The position numbers were made by a program, and so were the translations under genes. A stretch of DNA of 64,000 nt from Rhipidocladum racemiflorum (Eukaryota > Streptophyta > Magnoliopsida > Poales > Poaceae): assembly GCA_036346355.1 (NCBI GenBank), contig CM070570.1, positions 49,615,592 to 49,679,591 of the forward strand. Direction: 5' to 3'. Of the stretch, positions 22,197 to 32,552 are shown one piece after another. The stretch's first letter is position 1, and every line of letters begins with the position of its first letter. The notes below the pieces were generated by a model. That model did not search any database. It was not told where the DNA came from and saw nothing but the letters and a program-made list of their open reading frames with translations.

Positions 22197-22380
22197 TAAC
22201 GTGCAATTTCGTCTCTAGCTACATCGGCATTATATACTCATGTACTTACCGAACCGTCGATGTTGAAGTTGAGCTGCGACTGGAATCTAACATGCAATTT
22301 CGTCTCTAGCTACATCGACGTTGTATACTCATGTACTTACCGAACTGTCGGTGTTGAAGTTGAGCTATAACTGGAATCCC
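22197..22380. repeat. 91-bp tandem duplication inside hAT-1
   Basis: Two adjacent copies, each containing TGCAATTTCGTCTCTAGCTA and GTTGAAGTTGAGCT, offset by 91 bases and differing at about ten positions. It lies upstream of the transposase relic. Confidence 0.9.
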
Positions 22381-23150
22381 TCGCCCTACCACCGTCCGGC
22401 CGATTTCTTCTTCAAGCATGTCTCCGTGTGTCTCTAGATGATCTATTCCACCATATGCACGTGCAAATAATTTAGCTTAACAGTATTTCCAAATAGCATA
22501 TACTACCCTACATCTGTCCACAATTTCGACGGTTCTGTTCATATGTTGTCAACACTACGCCCGTCAACTACCAGATATGGACGCACGTCTTAGCTGCACT
22601 GATGTAACAGCATCTAAGCTGAATGCGGATACCGATGCCTATCTTGGATACACCAATGTAGTGACATCAGAGCTCGGTGCATTCGAAATGTACGAGGCAT
22701 CTTCGATGTCGTATGTCCCATCCAGATGACGGCCATCTATGTCATAGTCTCCTATGCTGAGGAGAGTTGGCGTGGATCAATCTCTTGATCCCAGCGAGGG
22801 GACTTGGAGAGTGGGGGTGTGCTCTCCTGCTCTTGCTCTTGCCAAATATTTTATTTCATATAGGAAGAGTAAATTCGGACTAAACATAGAGAACAAATGA
22901 GAGAGCGAGTGAGATTTGCTGAGCAAAAAGAGAGAGAGCGAGGGAGATGTGCCGAATGTGATGACCAAATGAGAGCGCTCGGGCTGATTTTATAGCAATT
23001 AGCGAGCAAATGACTGTTGAAATCAGGCACGGCCACGCGGGATGGACATTAAAATAACTTTATTTCTTTTCACGCTTCACATCATTGTCATTTCTGTCAT
23101 TCACTAAACGTTACGGCCTGCGAGAGAGAAATTATCTGGTAGACGAATCT
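22381..23150. other. hAT-1 5' region without recognised gene
   Basis: Short unconnected open frames only. Contains a GAGAG-rich stretch (22880-22975). Probably untranslated or intronic sequence of hAT-1, or degraded coding sequence no longer recognisable. Confidence 0.4.
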
Positions 23151-23157
23151 TTCCCCC

Positions 23158-23229
23158 TTGACTCTCTTTTCCCTCTCTTTTTTCCTCTCCCTCTCCTTTT
23201 CCCTCTCTCTCCCTCCCTCTATTTTTCCA
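23158..23229. repeat. Polypyrimidine tract (CT/CCT-rich)
   Basis: About 70 bases with runs of CCCTCTC and CTTTTCC at the start of a GC-rich region (to 23520) that encloses long overlapping open frames on both strands. These are a base-composition effect. Confidence 0.8.
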
Positions 23230-23903
23230 CTCCTGTACGCAGCACGGTCTTCTACTCTTCCACCTAATCCGGTGCCGACGTCCCCTCACCTCCCTCCCCA
23301 CCCGCTCTAGCGTCGGTGCCCCCTCGCCTCCCTCCGTCCCCACCCACTCCGACGCCGACCATGGGTGCACGGTGACCCTTTCATTGGGCATGGCGGTGGG
23401 CATGGCACGCAGTGGCCACGACGGTGGGTGCGCGGCCACCATTTCGGCGGGCAAGGCGGAGGGCCACAGCGGGCAACTTCGGCGTGCGCACGACGGTCAC
23501 AGCGGCGAGGCCAAGTAAGCTCCCCCCTCCCTTCACCTTCCTCTCTGTGGCAGCGGCAACCACGTGGCGCGGGCGAGACAAGCCGTGGTGGGTGGCAGCG
23601 GCGCAGGCATGCCCTACCGAGGGCCGCAATAGGTTTGCCATGCTGGGCGTGTCATCGGGGCTGCATGCCGTGCCGCAACACGGTCACAATGTTCCGTGCT
23701 GTGTTGGCACAAGCACGATCCAAATAAGTGTGCCGGGTCATGTCTCTCATCATGCCCAATTCCTGGACCCGATACGGTCCGAGCTATAGTGACGTACCGG
23801 CCCATAAAGCGCGATCAGTGCTCACCTCTATGCACAAATGCCCCGGAACCTGGACAGCAACAAAACTGGAAGGGGTCGAAGGGGAAATAAATTCTATGGT
23901 GTC

Positions 23904-23931
23904 GTGCTGCACAAAGGGACTTGTGCAGCAC
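23904..23931. repeat. Perfect short hairpin, 11-bp arms
   Basis: GTGCTGCACAA, six bases, then TTGTGCAGCAC. Just right of hAT-1 and left of a larger inverted repeat. Confidence 0.9.
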
Positions 23932-23949
23932 CACTCGGATGGACGCCAC

Positions 23950-24070
23950 GTGTTATGCCAGTGAATCTGCACCGTTGTATTAATTAAGGGGATTAATTGC
24001 ATTAATTAAGGGGATTAATTAACTGATGCATTAATTGCATGCAGACGGTGCAGATTCACTGGCATAACAC
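23950..24070. repeat. Perfect 26-bp inverted repeat around AT-rich core
   Basis: The left arm (23950-23975, GTGTTATGCCAGTGAATCTG then CACCGT) and the right arm (24045-24070) are exact reverse complements. Between them, TTAATTAAGGGGATTAATT occurs twice directly. A small foldback element or MITE is likely, but no target duplication was found at these borders. Confidence 0.8.
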
Positions 24071-25548
24071 AACATTAGCCGTTAGTTGCCGCTGACCTGG
24101 CTACCTCCCTTCCTCCTTTTGTTGTTTCTTTTCTTCGTATTGATCATCTGAGCTGAGCTGGCATTCTATATCGATCTATCTACCAAATTTAGTTCAATGG
24201 ACTAATAGCTAGTTCCAGTTGTGCCTGTCTTAACAATGGAAATATTGGAATTGTGACATGATCTTACTTGGTACTCGTAGGGGTACAAGGAGTGTTGATT
24301 GTACCTCCCGATTAGCTCCTTTCAAAGGCGTTATAATTTGTTTTACTTTTCCTGAGGAAAAGAGAGCAAGCGTACGTTTTTTTTTCATGTACGGGCTTGC
24401 TAATGAAATGATAAGCTCGCTAGGGGATGTACAGGATGCATGGAGAGATGTTGGCAAGTGTAAAACAACGTTTTAATTAGAGTAAATTCCAAAAAACTAC
24501 AAGTTTTGTTGAATTTACCCTTTTAATAAGAATTGTCCATACATACACTTTAGCATAAGCACGCAAAGGGAACGACTACGGCTCGGACGTCCGATGGAAG
24601 GTTTTTCATTATGCATTTTGCTTGTCGTTGGATCATCGCAGTTGTTTCTATCCCACAAACGTCAGGTCTATTCTGTATGGAAAAAAAAAACATCATAACA
24701 GCAATGGCAATGAATGGCAATGAGCGCAACAAAAACCTGTTGAACTGCAACAGAAGGACGTTTCACCCCCGTAACAAATGAGAATAATGTGAAACATTTT
24801 TATTTTACATGCGTAACAATGTTTAAAACTTGTTGCAACACAAGGAAAAATTTTGAAAATTCAAATCTCTCAACAAAAAAGTTACTGGAACATCATTGCA
24901 TAACAACATCAACAATTAGATGGAGAGGACCCAACATTTTTTTTTGATAGTGAGGCGCTGTGCCTCGAGAATTTGTAACGCACATCTCAAATCACATATT
25001 GCAACAAATCAAATCACCTAGTGCAACAGGAAAAAACTACCAATGCAATATACACACGCTCACTAGCTGACTAGCCTCAGCCTCAATGGTAGAGACGTGC
25101 AGCGTGCTCAACCTCAGGTTCCAAGATGGTGCCATAGCACCAATATGTCTCCTTCCCCCACTAGAAATCAAGCTCCCTTCTAGATGACCAACGAAGTCCT
25201 TGGTGCTCCCTCGCCATTGTCGTAGCATGCCAACATGAAGGTCTGAAGGATGAGGTAATAGTAGGTGTGGTAGTTGCCTGAGCATGCCTAAGAGCAGGGG
25301 CAAATCCAACATTTAGACTTTGTTAGCCTTGAGTTTATCCTGCATCAGCGTCGTAACACCTCTCCCTCCGAATGGTGGGTGACTATTGTCATAGATGCAA
25401 GCATGAGCTAGTTTTGATGCAAAGGGAGGAAGAGAATAGAAGATAAAGATAGGTCTTTCCTCAGCATTCAGACAACAACCATCAGGTCCAAATAGCAACT
25501 AATTCTCATTTCCACCCCACCCCACAAGGCATCAGATACCATTGAACA
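24071..25548. other. Intergenic sequence, no gene recognised
   Basis: Low-complexity AT-rich sequence with recurring GTTGCAAC/AACA-type words (24690-25040) and several short unrelated open frames on both strands. Nothing supports a gene. It could be an eroded element whose borders I cannot see, or host intergenic DNA. Confidence 0.4.
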
Positions 25549-25798
25549 CAGGGGCGGAACTAGAGAAGAAATCATCGGGGTTCACCACTTCATCATATAT
25601 ACGATAATAACTTATTATTCTTACCATTTGCTTGTTATTTGCCTCCCGGTGTCACAAGATTTAGATCAAGGGGTTCACATATACCATATATATAGACTAA
25701 CATACAATAATTTTTTTTATATATAGACTAACATACACTAATTTTTTTTTTACCCGGTGTCCTGTGACACCGGGTAAACACATGTACTTCCGCCCCTG
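25549..25798 (+). mobile_element. hAT-type MITE, copy 1 (TSD ATTGAACA/ATTGAACG)
   Basis: Starts CAGGGGCGGAAC and ends TTCCGCCCCTG. It is flanked by ATTGAACA (25541-25548) and ATTGAACG (25799-25806), an 8-bp duplication with one mismatch, which points to the hAT superfamily. The interior has ACCCGGTGTC and GACACCGGGT inverted near the right end and an A/T-run with a repeated TATATAGACTAACATACA. A second copy in reverse orientation is at 53131-53378. Confidence 0.9.
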
Positions 25799-25806
25799 AT
25801 TGAACG

Positions 25807-26710
25807 GAAAGAGAATCAATCGATCAAGGATTGAAAGTGCACTTGAAGGGGGCAAACAGTTGAGCCCAAGAAACTCTAGCGCCCTAGAGACAGGTGGCGG
25901 TAGGCCAACGGTCGCACAGGGAAGCTCGAGCTTGAGGTGGTAGCACGATGAGTTGGAACTAGGGAGGGGGAGGAGGGAGGAGGTGGCCAGGAGGCGAGGA
26001 GGGGACCGAGCGGTGGACTAGTCGAGGGGATCTACCAGCTTGAGTCGTTGTATTTAACATTTTTTCTAATACTCTTGATTAATCTTTATTGTTTGCTCTT
26101 GTTGATGACTTGATGTTGTATTGCATAGACAATTTGGCAATCTAGACTATCTAGTTGTATTGTGTAGAGGTGAATTTTACAATTTATTTGTAGATTTGCG
26201 ATAATGAAGAAACAAACTTTGCATATCTATTTCACAAGTGACTCAAGTAGTGCTGACCTAACCAATGAGAGCATCACTCAACTAAAGAGGTTTCAACTAG
26301 AAATTAATCCTAATAAAATTATTGCCTATCTAGCACATTGCATAATGATAAAATATTGTGCCAATTAAATTAGAGATCAGATAATGCGGGTATATTGATT
26401 AAGTGAAATTTAGATTAATTGTACCCTTACCTTTCATCCTGATTTCCCAACTGCCTAAGAGAGGTCGTAGGAGCAGCGGTTCATGTGGGCGGTCTATCGT
26501 GGGTAGTGTAGGAAAGATATAGAGATGAAGCACAGCAACCAGGTCATGGCTTGCAGAATCATGACGAGTGTGAACGAGGGGGGAAAATAAGAGCTTGATT
26601 GAGTGGATAAGAAAAATGAGTAGATTAGTAAGAAGTGGGCGAATGGCTTAAGGCTGATTAGTCACGTGGAGGTGAATGAACAGCAGTTTTCTTTTACGTT
26701 GGATGTCAGA
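25807..26710. other. Intergenic sequence left of CACTA-1, no gene recognised
   Basis: A purine-rich, GGAGG-type stretch (25960-26010) followed by AT-rich sequence with no supported open frame. It is the insertion-site flank of CACTA-1. Confidence 0.4.
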
Positions 26711-26985
26711 CACTACTACGGAAAGGGCTTTTAGTACCGGTTTAAAAGAGCCTTTAGTACCGGTTTTTGAACCGGTACAGGCCATCCGGGACTGATGCTC
26801 AAGGGCATCAGTCCCGGTTCCCTCACCCGGTACTGATAGAGTATCAGTACCGGTTGGTAGTCACACGTGGCAGCGCATCGTGAGACCCAGTGGACCTTAT
26901 CAGTACCGGTTGGTGTCTCCAACCGGTTCTGATGAGGCCCTCATCAGTACCGGTTGTTTTATCTAACCGGTACTGATGGGTTGTA
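26711..26985. repeat. Left terminal and subterminal repeats of CACTA-1
   Basis: After CACTACTACGG come many direct and inverted copies of TTAGTACCGGTT, AACCGGTACTGAT and CATCAGTCCCGG, for example around 26740, 26765, 26800, 26850, 26900 and 26945. In En/Spm-type elements such subterminal arrays bind the TNPA/TNP1 product (family knowledge). Confidence 0.92.
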
Positions 26986-27183
26986 TATAATATATATGTA
27001 AATATGTGTGTGTCCAATACTGGCTATTATATATAATATACTACAATATATATAATCAAATCACGGTGACTTCATGTGTGTGTTAAATCACAACGAATTA
27101 AAACACATATAATCAATCATGCACATTTGCCTGATAATAAAATCACTGTACATTCATTAACAAATTTAATTACATATAATGTA

Positions 27184-30100
27184 CTACAATATGCACACAA
27201 CTTTAATTACAACTCCAGTATTTCTTTTCTTACATTCATTGGGATTTTTACGTGCATCGCTCTTGCTAGCCGTAGATGTCGAGAATGACAGTTCACCGGT
27301 CCTTATCGAAGGGCCCCACCTATTAAAATTTGGTTCGTGGAACTCGCCTTTTGGATTTACAACCTCATCGTAAATGAAGCCAACGAGTTGTTCTTGAATT
27401 GCTCTCACTCGCGCCGGCGAGAGTTCCGAACCTTGTTCCGCCAAATATTGAGGCACCTGCTGTTAAGTCATTAACAAATCAATCCTTGAATTTGTACAAG
27501 ATGTAAGGAGTAATATACATCGTTAAAGGTAGTAATTATATTTACTCACCCCCTTGTCGCCTTTTAGCATGCGGTCAGCGGCTCCGGTTTGGGTGTGCAA
27601 AACTCACATACGTAGTAACCGCATAAATTGTTGCCCGCCGATTGACTCAAGATCTGCGGTTGAAAAAGTTGAAAGCGTGAAATGAATGCAAGGAAATTAA
27701 CTTAACTAACCAAAAGCTAGCTTTATGATATACGTACTTGAGAGGCTGTTGTAATTTCGAATTTCTCCTTGAATGCGCCCCTATTTTTAGCACGAAACTG
27801 TGCGAATGCACTACACATGTGATTACCAATTGTACATGATTAGAATTTGTTTCAAATGGACGGAAATAGAAGTAATACAATAATGAAAGGAACAAGAATT
27901 AATACCGGTCGAGCAAATCGATGAAGGTTTGATACGTTTGAACTGGTTTCCTTCTCGAGTCCATAATTGTGATCCGACTATGATCTAGCTCGATCATAAT
28001 AAGAATCCAGTGAAAACTGTACATATGTCAACATAGATAACTAATTTGTTCTAACATAGTGTTATGAAAAAGGAGTAGAACAAGGCGGTACGAAAACACA
28101 TACTCATGTGCGTAGGATAGATATATCCTTGACTTATATTGATGTCCCATTAGCGCATTGTATACGTTAGTCTCAGGTTTCGCTTGGGCTGTATCTAACG
28201 GTTGTCTCGTTGATAACTAATGGGTCCATGAATCCTATGTCAAAAATTTGATCCCTTCGGCATCTTTGTATCTCCATGCTACATAAGAAGAAATTAGTTA
28301 GGCTTGCAAGGTCTGTACTCTACAAGGGCACGCACGATGGTTTTTTTGTAAATAAGACACTTACAGAGTCCAAAGAACTCCACCAAGGACGCTACGAGGG
28401 CGTACATGCAGTATAGATCATACATGACGTGCCATTCCATAAAAATTCACCGTCACCGTGAAAAATCTTGATCCTTGTACCGATAAAGCAAACAATCAGA
28501 GACCATGCTTGATCGCGCTTCAAGTACCATTCATGGAATTGCCGCATCTTTGTCGTTAGGTGGAGCAGCTCCTCACGCCTGACCAATGATCCACCCAATG
28601 TAAATGGCCATCTTACTTGGGCATACTCAATTCTGTTGTGCCTAATATTTGACTTGGGTCAAGCCCAGTTTCATCAAAGAATTGTAGCATCGCCTTAGCC
28701 TTCTCCTTCTCCTTCTCCTCACCTGTCAACTTCTTGTGGCATTCCTTTCGCAATGTGCGCTCGTAGTTTGATTGGCGCAGGCATTTCTTTTGATCCTTCA
28801 AATTTGTAATAGTCGTCAAGCCTTTGTGAAATTCTTTCGTGCCAGGTTGAACCTTCTTCTTTGGTGACTTGGGTCTAAAAAATTCAGTTACCTCACCTTG
28901 TACAATCTTATTGGTCTCCTCGTCGGTCATATCGTACGCCAGCTTCGAAAGTGGACGCAACTTCTTGGATTGGGTGGAGGACCTCGTCTTCTTGGGAGTC
29001 TTTGGCCGAAATGGCTTGTTTCCTTTGGTCGGCGCCTTCTTGGGAGGAGACGGTCTTCTTGTGGGGCTTAAGTGCACGGGAGGTGGTGTAGAAGTCGGCG
29101 CATTCTTGGGAGGAGACGGGCTTCTCGTAGGGCATATGTGCGCGGGAGGTGGTGTAGGAGTCGGCGCCTTCTTGGGAGGAGATGGGCTTCTCCTAGGGCT
29201 TATGTGCGCGGGAGGTGGTGTAGGAGTCGGGCTTCTTCTTGGGCTTGGGTGTGCGGGAAGTGGTGTAGGAGTCGGGCTTCTTCGCAGAGAGGACACATCC
29301 ATGTTATCTCGAAAAATTATGTGCCGTTTGCGCCATAGGATGAAAGTGTGTACCGCCTCACCTAGCTTCGTACTCCCGTCACCTCCGGGAATTTCGAGCT
29401 CAAGGTCCTCGTACCCTGGGCAAACCTCCTCCACCGAGACCTTGGAGTAGTTTGACGGTATCTGTTGGCCATGGATGAGCTGCCCCGGCTCCACTGGGTG
29501 AACCATGCCATGCGCCGCCTTCAAGGAGAGGTTTCGCGCCCCGACATGCAGCTCACAAGGTGTCTGCTGCCTGATGTCATCTACGGGGTACCTGTCCAAG
29601 TCCGCTTCGGGCAGCCCACCGGAAGCCTGCTTCGCCATCTTGCAATGATGATGTTAGGATTGCCGGGAGGTTCCTGGCACGTCTCTTCTTTGTTGGCTCT
29701 GGGCTAACTGTTCCTCTATCTAAGTCATGCGTTCTTCAAGTGCACTAAGTTGTTGTGCATGTCGAGCCTTGCTTCTCATCCGACTCCTATAGGTCTCGGC
29801 GTCCTGAGCGAAACCAACCTTCCACGGGACGCCAACGCTCGTGGTACGCCCAGGGTGCTCCGGTTTTGTAGAGCCCTTGTTAGCTCATCATTCTCCCTGT
29901 TTGGCACGAAGCTACCTTGGGAAGTCTCCTCGATGGACTGCACAAGCCTTCTGGCCACATCTCTCAGCACCTCCCCAAACACCGCATTGCCGCTATCATC
30001 GAGGCCACCACTGTGAGCATAGAACCAATGCTTTGCTCTGTCAGGCCATTCCATTGTTGCGAGTGTGACACCCTTCGCTAGCAGGTCATGCTCCCTCTTC

Positions 30101-30829
30101 TCCCATTTGGGTATTGCTTGGCGGTAACCACCAGGGCCGAGTCGGTGGTGGTAATTCTTCTTCTGTGCATTCAGCTTGTTCTTCTCACTCAAACTTTGAC
30201 CTTCCTCTGAAGTCTTGTAGTTCACGAACGCTTCCCAGTGATCTTGCAACTTCGGGAACTTGTTGAAGTCAGGCGTTCGATTCTCCTTGATATACTCTAT
30301 GTTCAACTTCTTTTTATAAGTTTGGAATGCGATGGCCATCTTCTTGAGAGTGTAACTCTTCACCTTCTCTTCGGTCCCTTGGGGAAGGTGAATGTCTCTC
30401 GACATCGCTCCAAAGCATGTTTTTTGTATCTTCAGGAACTCGATCCCATTTTGCTACGCTAATGGGCACGTGGTCCCTAACGTGGACGCCGCATGCCGAA
30501 TTGAACGGCCCAATCACCGTCAAGGGTTTTACGAGGTTGGCCGTTCGTTGACTTCGGTGACAACATATCTTGCCTTCGGCTTCTTGGTTGGACACCATTG
30601 TCGTGATTGCCCGCTTGGTTGATCGATCTGAAAGTATGGTACAATCATGAACGGGTCAAAATGTTGGCTTAGCATGATAGTGAAATCGACAATCATTAAC
30701 GTGATTGATTGTTACCTCTGCGGCATCATCGTGCTCTGCGGCCTCATCGTGCTTTGCGGCCTCATAACCACCATCTCCCGCAATCAAATTTTCCATAAAT
30801 TCTTCTTGATCAAATCCTTCGCCGTCCAT
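27184..30829 (-). pseudogene. TNP1-like CACTA gene with plant En/Spm domain and C-terminal C48/Ulp1-like protease
   Basis: Exon 1 starts at 30829 (MDGEGFDQEEFMENLIAGDG) and ends at 30716; an intron with GT-AG ends covers 30628-30715. The second exon holds the Ptta/En/Spm plant transposase domain (29776-30405: AIAFQTYKKKLN, HHRLGPGGYRQAIPKWEK, ATMEWPDRAKHWFYAHSGG) and then a conserved block (RYPVDDIRQQTPCELHVGAR, near 29540-29600). A proline-rich repeat (28985-29280), a lysine-rich stretch and the segment MRQFHEWYLK (near 28535) follow. Further left, small exons encode FHW (near 28010), MDSR (near 27960) and NLCGYYVCEF (near 27600-27630), the His-Asp-Cys pattern of C48 cysteine proteases. The last exon is 27184-27456. 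Frameshifts near 30405, 29650 and 28613 break it. Confidence 0.82.
29031..29273 (-). repeat. 66-bp coding minisatellite in the TNP1-like gene
   Basis: Three 66-base units (29031, 29097, 29163) plus a 45-base partial unit. On the - strand each encodes about 22 residues built around RSPSPPKKAPTPTPPPAHI. The unit length keeps the reading frame, so copy number can change without a shift. Confidence 0.9.
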
Positions 30830-31440
30830 CGTTGTTTCTTAGGCTAGAAGAAGGCACTGCAAATTAACGGCGTGGAAGACGGCGAGGAACAAATGCTGAT
30901 TAGACCAACTCTACTTATACATTTCACATTTCAAATATACTGACACATCTCACATATACATCACATTTGACATATAATTACTCATCTGACACATCTCACA
31001 TATACATAACATTACCTCCACCACATGGAAAAGAACAGATATTGACAATTGAGAATATATCTCTGGAGTAACCATTTCTTCACCAATGTAATCAATGGTA
31101 CATAAATCGATGGTCTCTAGATCATTTACTGCAACTGGAACTTACATCATTTTTCATACAAGGCCTGACATTGCAAATATATTACGTTTGCAACATATAC
31201 CAAAAAGTTTCGATTCTATACCGGTGCCTATTCACCGTTGGCGGAACGTTGCAATCGGCAAAGTGACAATGTAATGGTCTAATTGCTCTAATTGCTGAAA
31301 CAATACTAGCTAATGTCTAATTGATCAAGACAACATCATGTTAGCATTCATTCAACATCTGTTCTTGAACAAGATCACAACCAAATAGAAATACTACATA
31401 TTTTCCTCCAATTAGCAAATCCAACGTGAATCTACACCAT
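30830..31440. other. Upstream region of the TNP1-like gene, AT-rich
   Basis: No supported open frame. Near 30950-31010 the words CACATCTCACATATACAT are repeated. Probable 5' untranslated or promoter sequence. Confidence 0.4.
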
Positions 31441-31930
31441 ACATGTACACCGTGAGATATATTCGAGGCAAGAAGCGGCGAGGGGAGCACCGTCTGGGGA
31501 GGCGCTGCACCGGGGTGGGGGGGCGAGCTCCGGGAGGGCGGCGCTGGCTGGGAGGGCGGCACTGGCTGGGGCGAGGTCCGGGAGGGCGGTGTCGCTGGGG
31601 AGGGCGGCACCATCGGGTGGGGCGAAGCTCGGACGGGCGCAAGGGTCCGAGGGCGGAGCCGCTGGGAGAGGGCGGCACCATCGGGTGGGGCGAAGCTCGG
31701 ACGGCGGCGCTGGTCCGGAGGGCGGAGCCGTCGAGGGGGAGGGCGCACTGCCGTGGGGGGCGAGCCCGGACGGCGAGGGGCGAGCTTCCGAGGCGGGCGC
31801 GCCGTCGGAGGGGCGAGCTCGGAGGGCTTCCGGACGCCAAAGACAGTTTCGGCGGAGGCGCTTGCGTCGAGGAGGAGAAATGGGATAAAATCGGGCGGGA
31901 GGAGCACTAAGGTGGGGAGGAAATGGCGGC
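31441..31930. other. GC-rich CpG-dense island between the two CACTA-1 genes
   Basis: Strongly G-rich on the + strand, with repeats of GGGCGGCGCTGG, GAGGGCGGCACC and GGGGCGAAGCTCGGACGG. Long open frames on both strands result from composition: proline/arginine-rich on -, glycine/arginine-rich on +. It lies between an internal subterminal-repeat cluster and the start of the TNP1-like gene and may be that gene's promoter or first untranslated exon. Confidence 0.5.
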
Positions 31931-31950
31931 AGGGAAGTTTATAGGGGCAC

Positions 31951-32136
31951 CATCAGTCCCGGTTGGTGTATCCAACCGGGATTGATATACACATCAGTAC
32001 AGGCTGGATACACCAACCGGGACAGATCATTCCACATATGAGGAAAACCTAGGAGTATCACGACTGCTGGTGTATCCAACCTGCATCTTGATAGATCACA
32101 TCAAGATCGTTAAATACACCAACCGGCATCGATTAG
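31951..32136. repeat. Internal cluster of CACTA subterminal-type repeats
   Basis: Four copies of CAGTCCCGGTTGGTGTATCC or its inverse near 31951, 31992, 32063 and 32092, arranged as two inverted pairs. They match the motifs at the element ends but lie in its middle, about 1.1 kb upstream of the TNP1-like gene. No CACTA terminus sits beside them. Confidence 0.75.
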
Positions 32137-32552
32137 AATTAAATTCAAACTCTATTTACAATAAAATGAAAGAAAAATGATTTTTGCACTCTTATAATTC
32201 CAATGCAAATTGGAATCCTTGTTACTAGTCATTTATAAATTCCTTTTATAGTTTCTACAATTCAACAATAATATATAAACAAAATACGGTTATTAATATA
32301 AATTAAAAATATAAAAAATAAAGTAATTTTTGCTTAAATTCAATTATTGCTTCTTTGCTTAATAAAAATAATAAATCATTATTATTCCACACTAAAATGA
32401 TTTACAAAAAATAAAAAAGGTAATTAATACACAACTAGTATGTTAGTAGTCTATTACACCAAAAGAAAGCAAAGTGATCCATCACAATAGACAATTTAGT
32501 AGCATAGGAACACAGTAGACAAGATTGGACTTATTTGCTAACTACTTTGTTT
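32137..32552. other. AT-rich spacer 3' of TNP2
   Basis: Very AT-rich with runs of AAAATAA; no open frame. Probably the 3' untranslated end of TNP2. Confidence 0.5.

Larger units (their letters stand above)
20244..23830 (-). mobile_element. hAT-1: complete but decayed hAT transposon
   Basis: Ends TAGAGGTGGGC at 20244 and, inverted, TAGAGGTGAGC at 23830. It is flanked by TACACAAA (20236-20243) and TGCACAAA (23831-23838), an 8-bp target duplication with one mismatch. It encloses a hAT transposase relic on the - strand, a 91-bp tandem duplication and a GC-rich, pyrimidine-tract 5' region (23150-23520). Confidence 0.88.

Noticed and set aside
23365..23960. Overlapping open frames of 60-125 codons on both strands
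   Set aside because: GC-rich composition inside and beside hAT-1; no domain, no consistent frame, and the frames cross the hAT-1 border at 23830.
24690..25060. Helitron or CRISPR-like array from recurring GTTGCAAC words
   Set aside because: Words are irregularly spaced, with no fixed repeat-spacer structure and no Helitron ends (TC start, CTRR end with hairpin).
28869..29450. 193-codon + strand open frame, glycine/valine-rich
   Set aside because: Antisense of the 66-bp proline-rich minisatellite in the TNP1-like gene.
31341..31944. Long proline/arginine-rich (-) and glycine/arginine-rich (+) open frames
   Set aside because: Stop-poor GC-rich sequence open in several frames at once; no motif seen. 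Kept as a GC-rich island only.
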